From the NCBI RefSeq assembly GCF_030409225.1, contig NZ_JAUFPK010000001.1:185238-249237 (forward strand): a stretch of DNA of 64,000 nt. Reading direction: 5' to 3'. This DNA comes from Aquisalimonas lutea (GTDB taxonomy: Bacteria > Pseudomonadota > Gammaproteobacteria > Nitrococcales > Aquisalimonadaceae). Shown piece after piece: positions 17,004 to 25,848 of the stretch. Within the stretch, counting starts at the first letter, position 1; every line of letters starts with the position of its first letter. The notes under the pieces were generated by a model that made no database searches, was not told where the DNA came from, and worked only from the letters and a program-made list of their open reading frames with translations. Made by a program: the position numbers and the translations under genes.

Positions 17004-17801
17004 ATGAGCGATTCGGCATCACCGGAGCAATCAAGCGCGATACGGCAACAGTACCTGGAGGCCAATACCCACGGGCGGGACCTGGTGTTCGGCGACCTCC
17101 ACGGTTGCCGCGCCGTCTTCGACCGGGCACTGGAGGCACTGCATTTCGATCCGGCCGCCGACCGGGTGCTGGTGGTAGGCGATCTCATCGACCGCGGCCC
17201 GGACTCCCCGGGCTGCCTGGCACTACTGCAGGAACCCTGGTTCCACTCGGTGATGGGCAACCACGAGGACATGCTGGCGCAGCGCCTGGCCGACGGCGAT
17301 CAGGACTTCTCCCAGGCCAGGCAGCTGCACCTGCTCAACGGCGGCGACTGGTTCCCGGGTACCGGGCGGCTGGCCGGCGACGAGACCTTCACCGCCGCGG
17401 TGGAGGCCGCCGCACGGCTGCCCCACGTGCTCGTGGTGGGCAGCGGCGAAGGGCGCTATCAGCTGGTGCACGCGGAGTTGCCGCCGGGGCAGCGCACCGC
17501 CGTGATGACCGATGCGGACATCGACGCCGGCCTGCCCGGAGTCGAGCCGCAGACCCTCGTGTGGACGCGCGACCTCATGGCGCGCCCGGCCGGCAGCGAT
17601 CTGCCGGAACGCCAGCCCGGGCTATCGCCCACGTACTGCGGGCATACGCCGGACCCCGAAGTGCGCCGGCGCCTGTCCCACGTGTGCCTGGACACCGGTG
17701 CGGTGTTCGGCTATCTGGGGGCGGGGTATGGCGATCTCGCACTCACCGTGGCGGTCCGGGCGGGCAACCGGGAGCAGGCGCTGCACCGCTTCACGCCGTA
17801 A
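17004..17801 (+). CDS. metallophosphoesterase (PrpA/ApaH-like)
   Basis: A 265-residue calcineurin-type phosphoesterase. The metal-binding motifs are complete: GDLHGC (about 30-35), GDLIDRGPDSPG (about 60-71), GNHEDM (about 86-91) and the distal histidines in LVHAELP and YCGHTPD. The family contains bacterial PP2A-like protein phosphatases (PrpA/PrpB) and Ap4A hydrolases; this sequence resembles the protein phosphatase branch. I prefer the ATG at 17004 over the open extension to 16914, which has no homology-like content. Cytoplasmic. It converges on the DUF3108 gene 38 bases downstream. Confidence 0.88.
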   Translation: MSDSASPEQSSAIRQQYLEANTHGRDLVFGDLHGCRAVFDRALEALHFDPAADRVLVVGDLIDRGPDSPGCLALLQEPWFHSVMGNHEDMLAQRLADGDQDFSQARQLHLLNGGDWFPGTGRLAGDETFTAAVEAAARLPHVLVVGSGEGRYQLVHAELPPGQRTAVMTDADIDAGLPGVEPQTLVWTRDLMARPAGSDLPERQPGLSPTYCGHTPDPEVRRRLSHVCLDTGAVFGYLGAGYGDLALTVAVRAGNREQALHRFTP

Positions 17802-17839
17802 AAGAAACGCCGAACCATTCCCGCGCCGGCAGTACCGCC

Positions 17840-18655
17840 TCAGTCCCCGGGGGTATAGATCCGCGGCTCGCGCTCGATGCTCGACAGCGTGGCGGTGTAG
17901 TTCTCCCCGCCTTCCTGTTCCTGGCGCACCACCAGGGGGATGAACTCCAGCGCCGGGGCGAACCACATGACCGTGGTGCGCTTGTCCGAGCCGCCGACGC
18001 GCTCGACCTTGACGGCGTCGTAGGTGCCGGCCCCGGTCTCCACCGGCTCCTCGCCCACTACGGCAAAGCGGTAGACATCCCGGTCGCCGTCGCCTTCGAC
18101 GACGGTGAACTCCATCTCCGTCTCGCCCGCGCGCACGGCCAGCATGAGCCGGAGCTGCGAGAGCAGCTCGTCCATGACCTCGCCGTCCAGGTGATCCTGC
18201 CACTGGTCGTCGCCGCGGCTGCTCACCCGGCCGGTCCGGGGGTCGAAGAACAGGCGCACGTACTCGTCGTTGTCGCCCCGGGCGGACTGGCGATAGGTAT
18301 AGTCCCGCGGCTCGATGCCGTCGCCGTCGAACCGGAACTGCGTGGACTCCTCGATCCGGCCCCGCAACAGCAGATCGATGAACCCCACCGTGCGGCCCTC
18401 GGAGGTGAACCGGCACATGCCGTCGTCACAGCGCAGGGTGCGGGTCAGCCGGGCGGCGCGCATGCTGTTGCGCTCCAGCTCGTACTCGGCGCGGAACTCC
18501 GGGATTCCTCCACTCGCCGTCGTATCCGCCCCGGACGACGCCGGCAGCGGCGGGACCACCGCCAGCACCAGCAGGCACAGCGGCGGCCCGAGCCAGCCCC
18601 GGAAGGCCCGGAGTGCATACCCGACGGCGCCGTTGCAGGCGCTCGCTGTCCGCAT
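17840..18655 (-). CDS. DUF3108 domain periplasmic protein
   Basis: A 271-residue protein with a long signal-type N-terminus (hydrophobic core PLCLLVLAVVPPLPASSGA at about residues 24-42). The domain begins at FRAEYELERNSM and continues through beta-rich segments such as DYTYRQSARGDNDE, TVVEGDGDRDVYRFAVVG and TTVMWFAPALEFIPLVV, which match DUF3108, a lipocalin-like or OM-associated family of unknown function. The ATG overlaps the stop of the upstream YajG-family lipoprotein gene by one base (TGATG), so the two are translated together and probably act in the same envelope process. Confidence 0.8.
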   Translation of the reverse strand: MRTASACNGAVGYALRAFRGWLGPPLCLLVLAVVPPLPASSGADTTASGGIPEFRAEYELERNSMRAARLTRTLRCDDGMCRFTSEGRTVGFIDLLLRGRIEESTQFRFDGDGIEPRDYTYRQSARGDNDEYVRLFFDPRTGRVSSRGDDQWQDHLDGEVMDELLSQLRLMLAVRAGETEMEFTVVEGDGDRDVYRFAVVGEEPVETGAGTYDAVKVERVGGSDKRTTVMWFAPALEFIPLVVRQEQEGGENYTATLSSIEREPRIYTPGD

Positions 18656-19248
18656 CAGTCAGCCGCCAGGAAATCGAGAAGATCCACGTTCAGCAGCCGC
18701 CCGACGCCGCGACCGAAGACGGCATCCAGGTATTCGGCGTTCTCCCGGGCATCCGGCCGGGTCATCACCTTGTCCGAGTCGCTGGCCACGGCCCGTCCGG
18801 TCAGGCGGTGGTCGCCGCGATAGGCCTCGGAGCGGAGCTCGACCCGGGTATCGACCTCGCGGGGCACGGCGGACGAGACCTGGTGGCTGACGTCCACGAT
18901 CTCCACCTGCAGGCGACGCCGGGCGTTGTCGTCCCACCCGATGACGGTGAAGCCGTTCGCCTCCAGGGCCTCCTCCACGGTGCCTTCCAGCACGTGGCGC
19001 AGATCCGTGGCGCTGGTCAGCGTGCCGTCCTCCTGGTCGCGGTTCTCCAGGGTGCCCAGGGTGGGATCATCCCGGGTATCGACGATCCGCACCGCCACCT
19101 CGCGGCCCTCGCTGATGCCGCTTCCCTGCACCTGCGCTTCCGGCGCCAGGCGCACCTGCTGGCTGGTCTGCGCGCATGCGCCCAGCGCAAGTACCGCGAG
19201 CGCCGCCAGGCACAAGCCGATCATGCGTCGTCCCGTCGTCATGGTCAT
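18655..19248 (-). CDS. yajG: YajG-family lipoprotein
   Basis: A 197-residue predicted lipoprotein. The signal peptide ends in the lipobox LGAC (Cys about residue 23), so the mature protein starts with a lipidated cysteine and has no Asp at +2, consistent with outer-membrane sorting. The body has the YajG/DUF-like pattern VAVRIVDTRDDPTLGTLENR, LRHVLEGTVEEALEANGF and LQVEIVDVSHQV. Function in the family is not established. AGGAGG lies just upstream; two ATG codons six bases apart (19248 and 19242) are both possible starts. Coupled to the DUF3108 gene. Confidence 0.8.
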   Translation of the reverse strand: MTMTTGRRMIGLCLAALAVLALGACAQTSQQVRLAPEAQVQGSGISEGREVAVRIVDTRDDPTLGTLENRDQEDGTLTSATDLRHVLEGTVEEALEANGFTVIGWDDNARRRLQVEIVDVSHQVSSAVPREVDTRVELRSEAYRGDHRLTGRAVASDSDKVMTRPDARENAEYLDAVFGRGVGRLLNVDLLDFLAAD

Positions 19249-19383
19249 CGTCCTCCTGGTGAAACGGTTCGTGGCAACCCTCCGCGTGTCCCGGATACTC
19301 TCGCACAGCGTTGCGACGGATAACATTGTCGCCGTGACGGCAGGTATCATGGAGGCCAGGCACCCCGCATCGGGCAGGAACAC

Positions 19384-19890
19384 ATGGCAGGCTCCGGCAA
19401 CCTCGTCCTCATCGGCATGCCCGGCAGCGGCAAGAGCACCGTGGGCCGCGCACTCGCCGAACGGCTCGGCAAACGCTTCCTGGACACCGATACCCTTGTG
19501 GAAGAGCAGGAAGGCTGCTCGCTTCAGGCCATTGTAGACAGCAAGGGCCCCGGCGGAGTTCTCTCCGCCGAGGCCCGGGAAGCGCAGAACCTGGACTGTG
19601 ACGATACCGTCATCGCCACCGGCGGCTCCATGGTCTACAGTGAGCCCGCCATGGAGGCCCTGGCCCGGCTGGGCACCGTCGTCTGGCTCAACGTTCCCCT
19701 GGCCGAGCTCGAGCGCCGGGTCGGCGACGGCGAGAACCGCGGACTGGCCATGCGTCCGGATCAGGACCTCTCGGACCTGGCGGCGGAGCGCCTGCCCCTG
19801 TACGCACGGCATGCCGACCTGCGCATCGACTGCGGCGATGTCCCCCCGGAGCAGGTCGCCGCCCGCATCGCGACCCAGCTGCTTCGTTAG
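19384..19890 (+). CDS. divergent shikimate kinase-like P-loop kinase
   Basis: A 168-residue protein of shikimate-kinase fold. It has Walker A GMPGSGKST (about 11-19), DTDTLVEE where the shikimate-binding Asp sits, and the C-terminal RLPLYARHADLRID that in AroK carries an Arg ligand. Two family hallmarks differ. The FRxxE segment with the substrate-binding Arg is replaced by GGVLSAEA. The GGG glycine triplet reads ATGGSMVYS. It may phosphorylate shikimate or a related small alcohol. No aroB or other aromatic gene is adjacent, unlike canonical aroK. The gene ends 26 bases before the HDOD kinase gene in the same direction. Confidence 0.7.
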   Translation: MAGSGNLVLIGMPGSGKSTVGRALAERLGKRFLDTDTLVEEQEGCSLQAIVDSKGPGGVLSAEAREAQNLDCDDTVIATGGSMVYSEPAMEALARLGTVVWLNVPLAELERRVGDGENRGLAMRPDQDLSDLAAERLPLYARHADLRIDCGDVPPEQVAARIATQLLR

Positions 19891-19916
19891 GAAAACACTG
19901 CCGGAACCGGCAGCAA

Positions 19917-22067
19917 ATGGTTGACGCCACTGAACGATTGCTCAACAGTAGCATCATGGTCAATGTCTCCGTCGACGCCCTGCGACGCGCCCGTCTCAAC
20001 GAGCTGCCGAGCCCCCCGGAACTGCTGACGCCGCTGCTCCGGCTCTGTGGCGACGAGGAGGCCGTGCCCGCCGATGCGCGCCGGATCATCAGCCGGGACG
20101 CGGCCATCAGCACGCGCGTCCTGGCCGCGGCGTCGGCGCCGGTTTTCGCCCGCAGCCACCCGATCACCACCCTGGAAGGCGCCGTCTACACACTGGGCAT
20201 GGATACCGTGCGCAGCCTGGCACTGGCGGCCACCGTCCAGCAGTTCTTCAGCTCCATCGCCGGCCAGAACCGGAACTGGCTGCCCATGCTGTGGGAGCAG
20301 TCCCTGGACTGCGCCACGCTGGCGCGACAGATCGCCCGGCATACCGGCAGTGCCCGGCCGGAGGAGGCCTACCTGGCCGGGCTGCTGCACAACATCGGCC
20401 AGCTGGCCCTGTCCTACCAGCTCAAGGAAGACTACAGCGCGATCCTCGACGAGGCCCGCGCCGACGATCGCTACCTGCCTTCCCTGGAGCGCGAGCGCCT
20501 GGGCGTGGATCATCTCGCCCTGGGCGGGGACCTGCTCCAGCGCTGGGGCCTGCCGCCGCTGCTGGTGGACGCCGTGCGCTACCACCAGGAAGAAGCCGAT
20601 ACCCTGGCCGACGCCCACGGCCTGGTCCGGACGGTGGCCGTCGCCCGGGCCCTGATCGGCACCAGCACGGAACCGGACGCGGTTGCCCGCTACGTCGCCG
20701 GCCGCCTGTTCGACCTGGGGCCCACGGCGCTCTACTGCATCAGCCACCAGGGCCGCAGCGACCGCGAGCGAATCCAGTCCGCGCTAGCCGAGCACGGCGA
20801 GCCGGCGCCGCTTCCCACCCAGGCAACCGGCCGCGACAGCGCCGTCGGGCAGGGGCTGCGCCAGGCCACGCTGATCGGCGACGTACGCCGCCACCTGTTC
20901 AGCGACCAGCCCGTCGACGGCATCGCCCGGTGCGTCATGCTGCTGTTCGGCATCCCCCACGTACTGTGCCTGCAGCGCGAAACCGACGGCGGGTTCCTGC
21001 GCGTCGACCCGCCCACCGGGCACGACCCGCGCCTGGCCGAGTTCCGCGTGCCCCTGGCGCGCGAGCGGAGCCTCCTCGCCCGGTGCCTGCTGGACGACCA
21101 CCCGCTACACACCCTCGACCCCGAGGTGGAATCCGGCCTGAGCGTCATCGACCGGCAGCTGTGCGCCCAGCTGCCCGGCGACGGCCTGTTGTGCATGCCC
21201 ATGCGCGCGGATCGGACCCCGGTCGGCGTGCTGGTGCTCGGCATCCGCCACGACCAGGTCTCCGCATTGCTGGACGAGTCCCCGCTGCTGCTGGCTTTCG
21301 CCCGGGAGGCCGGGCGCGCCCTTCTGGCGGCCGAGCGATGGCGGCGCCGGCAGGATGATCAGCTCCGCGAGAGCCTGGCCGCCACGGCCCTCGAGCACGA
21401 CGAGCTCCGCCAGGAAGCGGGTACGCCGCTGGCCATCATGCAGAACTATCTCGCAGCACTGGAGCAGCAGCTGGAGGCGGATCATCCCGCACGCACCAGC
21501 CTGCTGGCCGTGGGCGAGGAGGCCCAGCGCCTGGCGCGGCTGCTGGCGGAGGACAACCCCGACTCCGGGGAGCCCGCATGGGCATCGGTCAACGAGCAGG
21601 TCCGCCGGGTGGCACAACTGGCCGCGCGCAGCGGCGCGTTACCGGCGGGCCTCACCCCGGCGCTGGCGCTCGACCCGGTACTCGACCAGTCGGCCGCGAG
21701 CGCACCGCCGGCGCTGCAGCAGGTGCTTCTGAACCTGCTGCGCGCCGTGGGAGGCCACATCAACGGCGCGTCCCTGGTCACGCTGCGCACGTCGGGTTTT
21801 GTGGAAACGGCCGGACAGCGCTACATTGAGATTGTCGTTGAAGACAACGGATCCGGGTTTCCCGATTCCGTGCGGGAACAACTGGTCGGAGAACGAGCCG
21901 CACGGACGGACGGCGCCGAAGGGGAGCGCCTCAACGTGGCCAACGCCCTGTTGCGGGACATGGGCGGCTGGCTGACCCACCGGCAGGTGCCGGGCGAGGG
22001 AACCCGTATCCAGGTGCTCGTACCTGCGTCCTTTCCGGATGACTCAGGCGTGACACACACCGAGTGA
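19917..22067 (+). CDS. HDOD-GAF-histidine-kinase-like signalling protein with altered phosphoacceptor
   Basis: A 716-residue cytoplasmic protein. An HDOD domain fills about residues 20-260 (LNELPSPPELL, AYLAGLLHNIGQLAL, LGGDLLQRWGLPPLL), a GAF-like region lies around 310-470, and a kinase core at about 480-710 has the N-box LQQVLLNLLRA and G-box VEDNGSGFPDSV. At the H-box the residue expected to be the phosphorylated His is Gln499 (ELRQEAGTPLAIMQNYL against the usual HExxNPL pattern). So it can probably bind ATP but not autophosphorylate in the usual way. The next gene is a receiver-GGDEF-EAL protein. ATG codons at 19917 and 13 codons later are both possible starts. Confidence 0.82.
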   Translation: MVDATERLLNSSIMVNVSVDALRRARLNELPSPPELLTPLLRLCGDEEAVPADARRIISRDAAISTRVLAAASAPVFARSHPITTLEGAVYTLGMDTVRSLALAATVQQFFSSIAGQNRNWLPMLWEQSLDCATLARQIARHTGSARPEEAYLAGLLHNIGQLALSYQLKEDYSAILDEARADDRYLPSLERERLGVDHLALGGDLLQRWGLPPLLVDAVRYHQEEADTLADAHGLVRTVAVARALIGTSTEPDAVARYVAGRLFDLGPTALYCISHQGRSDRERIQSALAEHGEPAPLPTQATGRDSAVGQGLRQATLIGDVRRHLFSDQPVDGIARCVMLLFGIPHVLCLQRETDGGFLRVDPPTGHDPRLAEFRVPLARERSLLARCLLDDHPLHTLDPEVESGLSVIDRQLCAQLPGDGLLCMPMRADRTPVGVLVLGIRHDQVSALLDESPLLLAFAREAGRALLAAERWRRRQDDQLRESLAATALEHDELRQEAGTPLAIMQNYLAALEQQLEADHPARTSLLAVGEEAQRLARLLAEDNPDSGEPAWASVNEQVRRVAQLAARSGALPAGLTPALALDPVLDQSAASAPPALQQVLLNLLRAVGGHINGASLVTLRTSGFVETAGQRYIEIVVEDNGSGFPDSVREQLVGERAARTDGAEGERLNVANALLRDMGGWLTHRQVPGEGTRIQVLVPASFPDDSGVTHTE

Positions 22068-22137
22068 ATAATGGCGGACCGGGCCGGGTGTGGCCCGCAC
22101 CGGGCATGTGGCGATGGATTTGGGTGGGATAGTAGCC

Positions 22138-24267
22138 ATGAACGGAACGGATGAACGGATTCTCGCGGTGGATCCGCACCCGCGCATGCTCGCCAGCCTG
22201 GAAGCGCTGGCCGCCGCCCGCTCACTTCCCCTGGACACCGCGGCAACGCTGGCCGAGGCGCGAACGGCGCTGCAATCCGGTGGTTACGGGGTCGTGCTGG
22301 TGGACCCGCAGTTCCCCGACGGCGACGGTCTCGTTCTCGTGCGCGAGCTCCGCGACAGCGACGTCGACATCGTCGTGTTCACCGCCGACCCCTCCGCCAG
22401 CGCGCCCATCCAGGCGCTGCGCCACGGCGCTGCGGATTTCCTGCGCAAGCCCTGCGGGCCCGACGAGCTGCTTCTCACGGTACAGAACACCGTCGAGCGA
22501 CGGCGACTGTCCCGCACCAACCGCGAGATGAGCAGCCGGCTGCGCCGTTCCGAGCGGCTCTACCAGTTCATCGTCGACAACTCCCCGGACCTCATCTACG
22601 TGCTGGACAACGAGGGCCGTTTCACCTTCGTGAACAACACCGTCCGTCATCTGCTGGGATATCAGCCCGAGATGCTGCTCGGCCGGCATTTCAGCCAGAT
22701 CATCGTGCGCGCGGACCGGGCGCTCGCCCGCTACTGCTTCAACGAGCGCCGCACCGGGGATCGCGCCACCCGCGGCCTGGAGCTGCGGCTGCAGCGCTCC
22801 GGCGGCGGCGACCCGGTGCACGTCGACCTCAACGCCACGGGCATGTACGGCGACGGCGGGGGGGACCCGGAGGGCGGCTTCCTCGGCACGTACGGCGTCG
22901 CCCGGGACGTCACCGAACGCAAGCACGCCGAGGCCATCATCCGCCACCAGGCCTACCATGACATGCTCACGGGCCTGCCCAACCGCGCGCTGTTCCAGGA
23001 CCGCCTGCGCCAGTCCCTGGCCCAGGCGCGGCGCTCCCAGAACCGGGCGGCAGTGCTGTTCCTGGACCTGGACCGGTTCAAGATGGTCAACGACAGCCTC
23101 GGCCATTCCTTCGGCGACCGGATTCTCGAGCAGGTCGCCCGCCGTCTCCGGGAATGCCTGCGCGAGGGCGACACGCTGGCGCGCATGGGCGGTGACGAGT
23201 TCACCGTGCTGCTGCCCAAGCTGGAACGCGAGGACTCCGCTGCGCGGGTGGCGCAGAAGTGTGTCGGGGCCCTGGAGACGCCGTTCGAGCTGGACGACCA
23301 GGAAGTCTATCTCGGGGTGAGCATCGGCATCGCCGTCTACCCGGAACACGGCGAGACCATGGAGAGCCTGGTCAAGCACGCCGATACCGCCATGTACCAC
23401 GCCAAGAGTCACGAAGCAGCCCACTACGCCTTCTACGATGCCGGCATGGGCAACCGCATGGACCACTACCTGAGCATGGAAACCGGCCTGCGGCGGGCGC
23501 TGGGCAACCAGGAGCTCCAGGTGGTGTACCAGCCCCAGGTGGACACGGACGACGGCAGCATCGTCGCGGTGGAGGCCCTGCTGCGCTGGCGGCATCCCGA
23601 GCGGGGTATGATCACGCCCATGGACTTCATCCCGGTGGCGGAGCAGACCGGCCTGATCGTGCCCATCAGCCTGTGGCTCCTGCGCGAGGCCTGTCGCGAG
23701 TGCCTGCGCTGGGGCAGTCCCGAGGCGCCGCCGCGGCTTGCGATAAACCTCTCCAGTCTGCAGGTGGAGCAGCCGGATTTCGTCGAGGGTGTACTGGCCG
23801 TACTCCACGAGACGGGCTTTCCGCCGGAGCGGCTGGAGTTCGAGATTACCGAGCACCTGCTCCTGCGCAACGTCGACGCCGTGGTGGACAAGCTGCGCGA
23901 GCTCAGCGGGCGGGGGATCCGTTTCGCCATCGACGATTTCGGCACCGGCTACTCGTCCCTGAGCTACCTGCAGCGGCTGCCCATTCACTCCCTGAAGATC
24001 GACCAGTCCTTCATTCACGGGATCCACACGACGGCCGATGAAGGCACCCTGGTGCGCACCATCATCAGCATGGCCCGCGGGCTGGGCCTGAGCGTGGTTG
24101 CCGAGGGCGTCGAGACCCGCGAGCAGCTGCAGACGCTACAGAACATGCACTGCCGCGCCATGCAGGGGTTCCTGTTCAGCCGGCCGCTGGCCGCGGCGGA
24201 CATGGCCGCGCTGCTCGGCAGCTGGGACGGCGGCCAGTCGATGCGCGCGGCGGCGCTGTCGTGCTAA
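22138..24267 (+). CDS. REC-PAS-GGDEF-EAL bifunctional c-di-GMP protein
   Basis: A 709-residue regulator. The receiver domain (about 7-120) has the acceptor Asp in LVDPQFPDGDG and the conserved Lys in LRKPCGP. A PAS domain (about 140-265) starts at FIVDNSPDLIYVLDNEG. The diguanylate cyclase domain (about 275-435) has an intact GGDEF motif (RMGGDEF) preceded by RxxD (REGD), an inhibitory-site pattern. The phosphodiesterase domain (about 455-700) has VAVEALLRWRHP (EAL), DDFGTGYSSL and VAEGVET. Both catalytic domains look active, so direction of c-di-GMP turnover cannot be told. Start chosen at the ATG at 22138, placing the receiver at the N-terminus; in-frame codons exist up to 22090. Confidence 0.9.
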   Translation: MNGTDERILAVDPHPRMLASLEALAAARSLPLDTAATLAEARTALQSGGYGVVLVDPQFPDGDGLVLVRELRDSDVDIVVFTADPSASAPIQALRHGAADFLRKPCGPDELLLTVQNTVERRRLSRTNREMSSRLRRSERLYQFIVDNSPDLIYVLDNEGRFTFVNNTVRHLLGYQPEMLLGRHFSQIIVRADRALARYCFNERRTGDRATRGLELRLQRSGGGDPVHVDLNATGMYGDGGGDPEGGFLGTYGVARDVTERKHAEAIIRHQAYHDMLTGLPNRALFQDRLRQSLAQARRSQNRAAVLFLDLDRFKMVNDSLGHSFGDRILEQVARRLRECLREGDTLARMGGDEFTVLLPKLEREDSAARVAQKCVGALETPFELDDQEVYLGVSIGIAVYPEHGETMESLVKHADTAMYHAKSHEAAHYAFYDAGMGNRMDHYLSMETGLRRALGNQELQVVYQPQVDTDDGSIVAVEALLRWRHPERGMITPMDFIPVAEQTGLIVPISLWLLREACRECLRWGSPEAPPRLAINLSSLQVEQPDFVEGVLAVLHETGFPPERLEFEITEHLLLRNVDAVVDKLRELSGRGIRFAIDDFGTGYSSLSYLQRLPIHSLKIDQSFIHGIHTTADEGTLVRTIISMARGLGLSVVAEGVETREQLQTLQNMHCRAMQGFLFSRPLAAADMAALLGSWDGGQSMRAAALSC

Positions 24268-24304
24268 CACGTCCCATGGGGCACGGCGCCGGCAGCCGTT
24301 CCCC

Positions 24305-25762
24305 TCACCGCCGGATCTCGACCCGGTACGCCAGGGTCACCTCCTCCTCCGCGGGCACGGTCAGCGTCCAGCGCGCGTGCCGCGCATCCGGGCGCTCGAA
24401 TTCCCGGGACGCCTCCAGGATGGTCCAGTCGCCGGGAAACGCCTCCTCGACGCGCACGGTGCGATCACGGTCGCCGGCGTTGCGTATGCGGATGCGCCAG
24501 CGCTGCTCCTCGGTATCGTCGTCCAGGCGCCGATAGCCGGTCTGGCGGCGCTCGGCGACAAGATCGAAGGCGGCTCCGGTGGTCAGCGCCACCGCCTCGC
24601 CCGACGGGGTGGCCGGCATTCGATCCTCCCCCATGAGCACCGGCTCGCCGTCGTCGTCACGCTGATAGACCCGCACCGGACCGGCCGGAAGGGGGCGCCC
24701 CAGCCCCGGTCCGGTGTTGTCGAAATGCAGGTGGGTGGTGACCGGCGGCTCGCCGGCCCGCGTCTGCTGTCCGAACGTGACCTGGCCCTGCAGCCGGTAC
24801 GTACGCTCCACGGCGTGGTCGGCGGCGGCAAGCAGGCGGACCTGGTGCTGATCCCCCGGCTCCAGCGACACCGGCTCCTGCAGCCGGAAGCGATATTGCT
24901 CGGCGACCGCTTCCGGCTCACTGACAGCCCGCTCCATGGTATGCATGGCGTGGTCGGCGGAGCGTTGCAGCCCCGGCACCGAGGCCCCGGCGACCAGGCG
25001 GATGTCCGCATCCCGGAAAGCCGTTGCCGTGTCATTGCTCAGCTCCGCCCAGCCTTGCAGCCCCATGTGCTCGGCATCTATGTCGAGGGTGAGCACGTAC
25101 CCTGCCTGCCAGCCGAGCCCCGGTGTCAGATAGCTCATGGCCAGCCACTGGCGGCCGGGCAGCTCCGAGGTCAGCTCCAGGTCCAGGGCGGGCACGGTGA
25201 CCAGGGAATCCGGCACACCCGGGACCACGACCCGCCAGGGACCGTCCCGGGCGAGCAGCTCCACGCCATCGTCCCCGGCGACCGCCACCTGCCCGTCGGC
25301 AACCCCGAGCAGCCGCCCCCGCCGCTGCGCCCGCGTGCCATCGGACCGCTCGCGGACCAGGCGCACCTCCCGGCCCCGGTAGGCATCCAGGAGCCGGTCC
25401 GGCGACACCAGGCGGTTGCGCAGGCGCACGCCGTGCACCATGGGCTCTCCCTCCCCCGAGACGGTCAGCGTCCGCGTCTGCATCTCGGCCGGTACGCCCT
25501 GGAGGCGCAGGAGCTGCCGCTGTGCCCGCAATCCCACCTGGCGGCGTTCGAATACCTGCGCGAGGCCGCCCTGGTGCAGGGTGAGAACCAGGCGCTCACG
25601 GTCGCCGGCGCCGGAAACGGAGCGGTCCCCGTCGGTCAGCTCCTCGCCCTGTAGCGCCCCGGAGCGGAGCTCGGCGGGAACGCCCCGCGGCTCGGCCTGC
25701 CCCGCCGCCATGGCGAGACCCAGAAATGTCAGCCCCACGCCGTACAGCATCAGTGTTCGCAC
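24305..25762 (-). CDS. DUF4139 domain exported protein
   Basis: A 485-residue protein with a signal peptide (residues 1-23, AMAAGQAEP near the cleavage site). The central and C-terminal parts match the DUF4139 family: LTSELPGRQWLAMSYLTPGLGW, AELSNDTATAFRDADIRLVAG, HLHFDNTGPGLGRPLPAGPVRVY, and the terminal beta-sandwich VTLAYRVEIRR. The family is secreted or mucoidy-associated with unknown function. It converges on the GGDEF-EAL gene and diverges from the retropepsin-like gene at 25849. The N-terminal DUF4140-like coiled segment seen in some relatives is not recognisable here. Confidence 0.82.
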   Translation of the reverse strand: MRTLMLYGVGLTFLGLAMAAGQAEPRGVPAELRSGALQGEELTDGDRSVSGAGDRERLVLTLHQGGLAQVFERRQVGLRAQRQLLRLQGVPAEMQTRTLTVSGEGEPMVHGVRLRNRLVSPDRLLDAYRGREVRLVRERSDGTRAQRRGRLLGVADGQVAVAGDDGVELLARDGPWRVVVPGVPDSLVTVPALDLELTSELPGRQWLAMSYLTPGLGWQAGYVLTLDIDAEHMGLQGWAELSNDTATAFRDADIRLVAGASVPGLQRSADHAMHTMERAVSEPEAVAEQYRFRLQEPVSLEPGDQHQVRLLAAADHAVERTYRLQGQVTFGQQTRAGEPPVTTHLHFDNTGPGLGRPLPAGPVRVYQRDDDGEPVLMGEDRMPATPSGEAVALTTGAAFDLVAERRQTGYRRLDDDTEEQRWRIRIRNAGDRDRTVRVEEAFPGDWTILEASREFERPDARHARWTLTVPAEEEVTLAYRVEIRR

Positions 25763-25848
25763 GGCCGTCCTCCCTGCTCGTTGACCTGATCACACCCGCT
25801 TGCAAAACTTCAGCGGACCATCACCCACCGCCATCACAAGGAACCATC

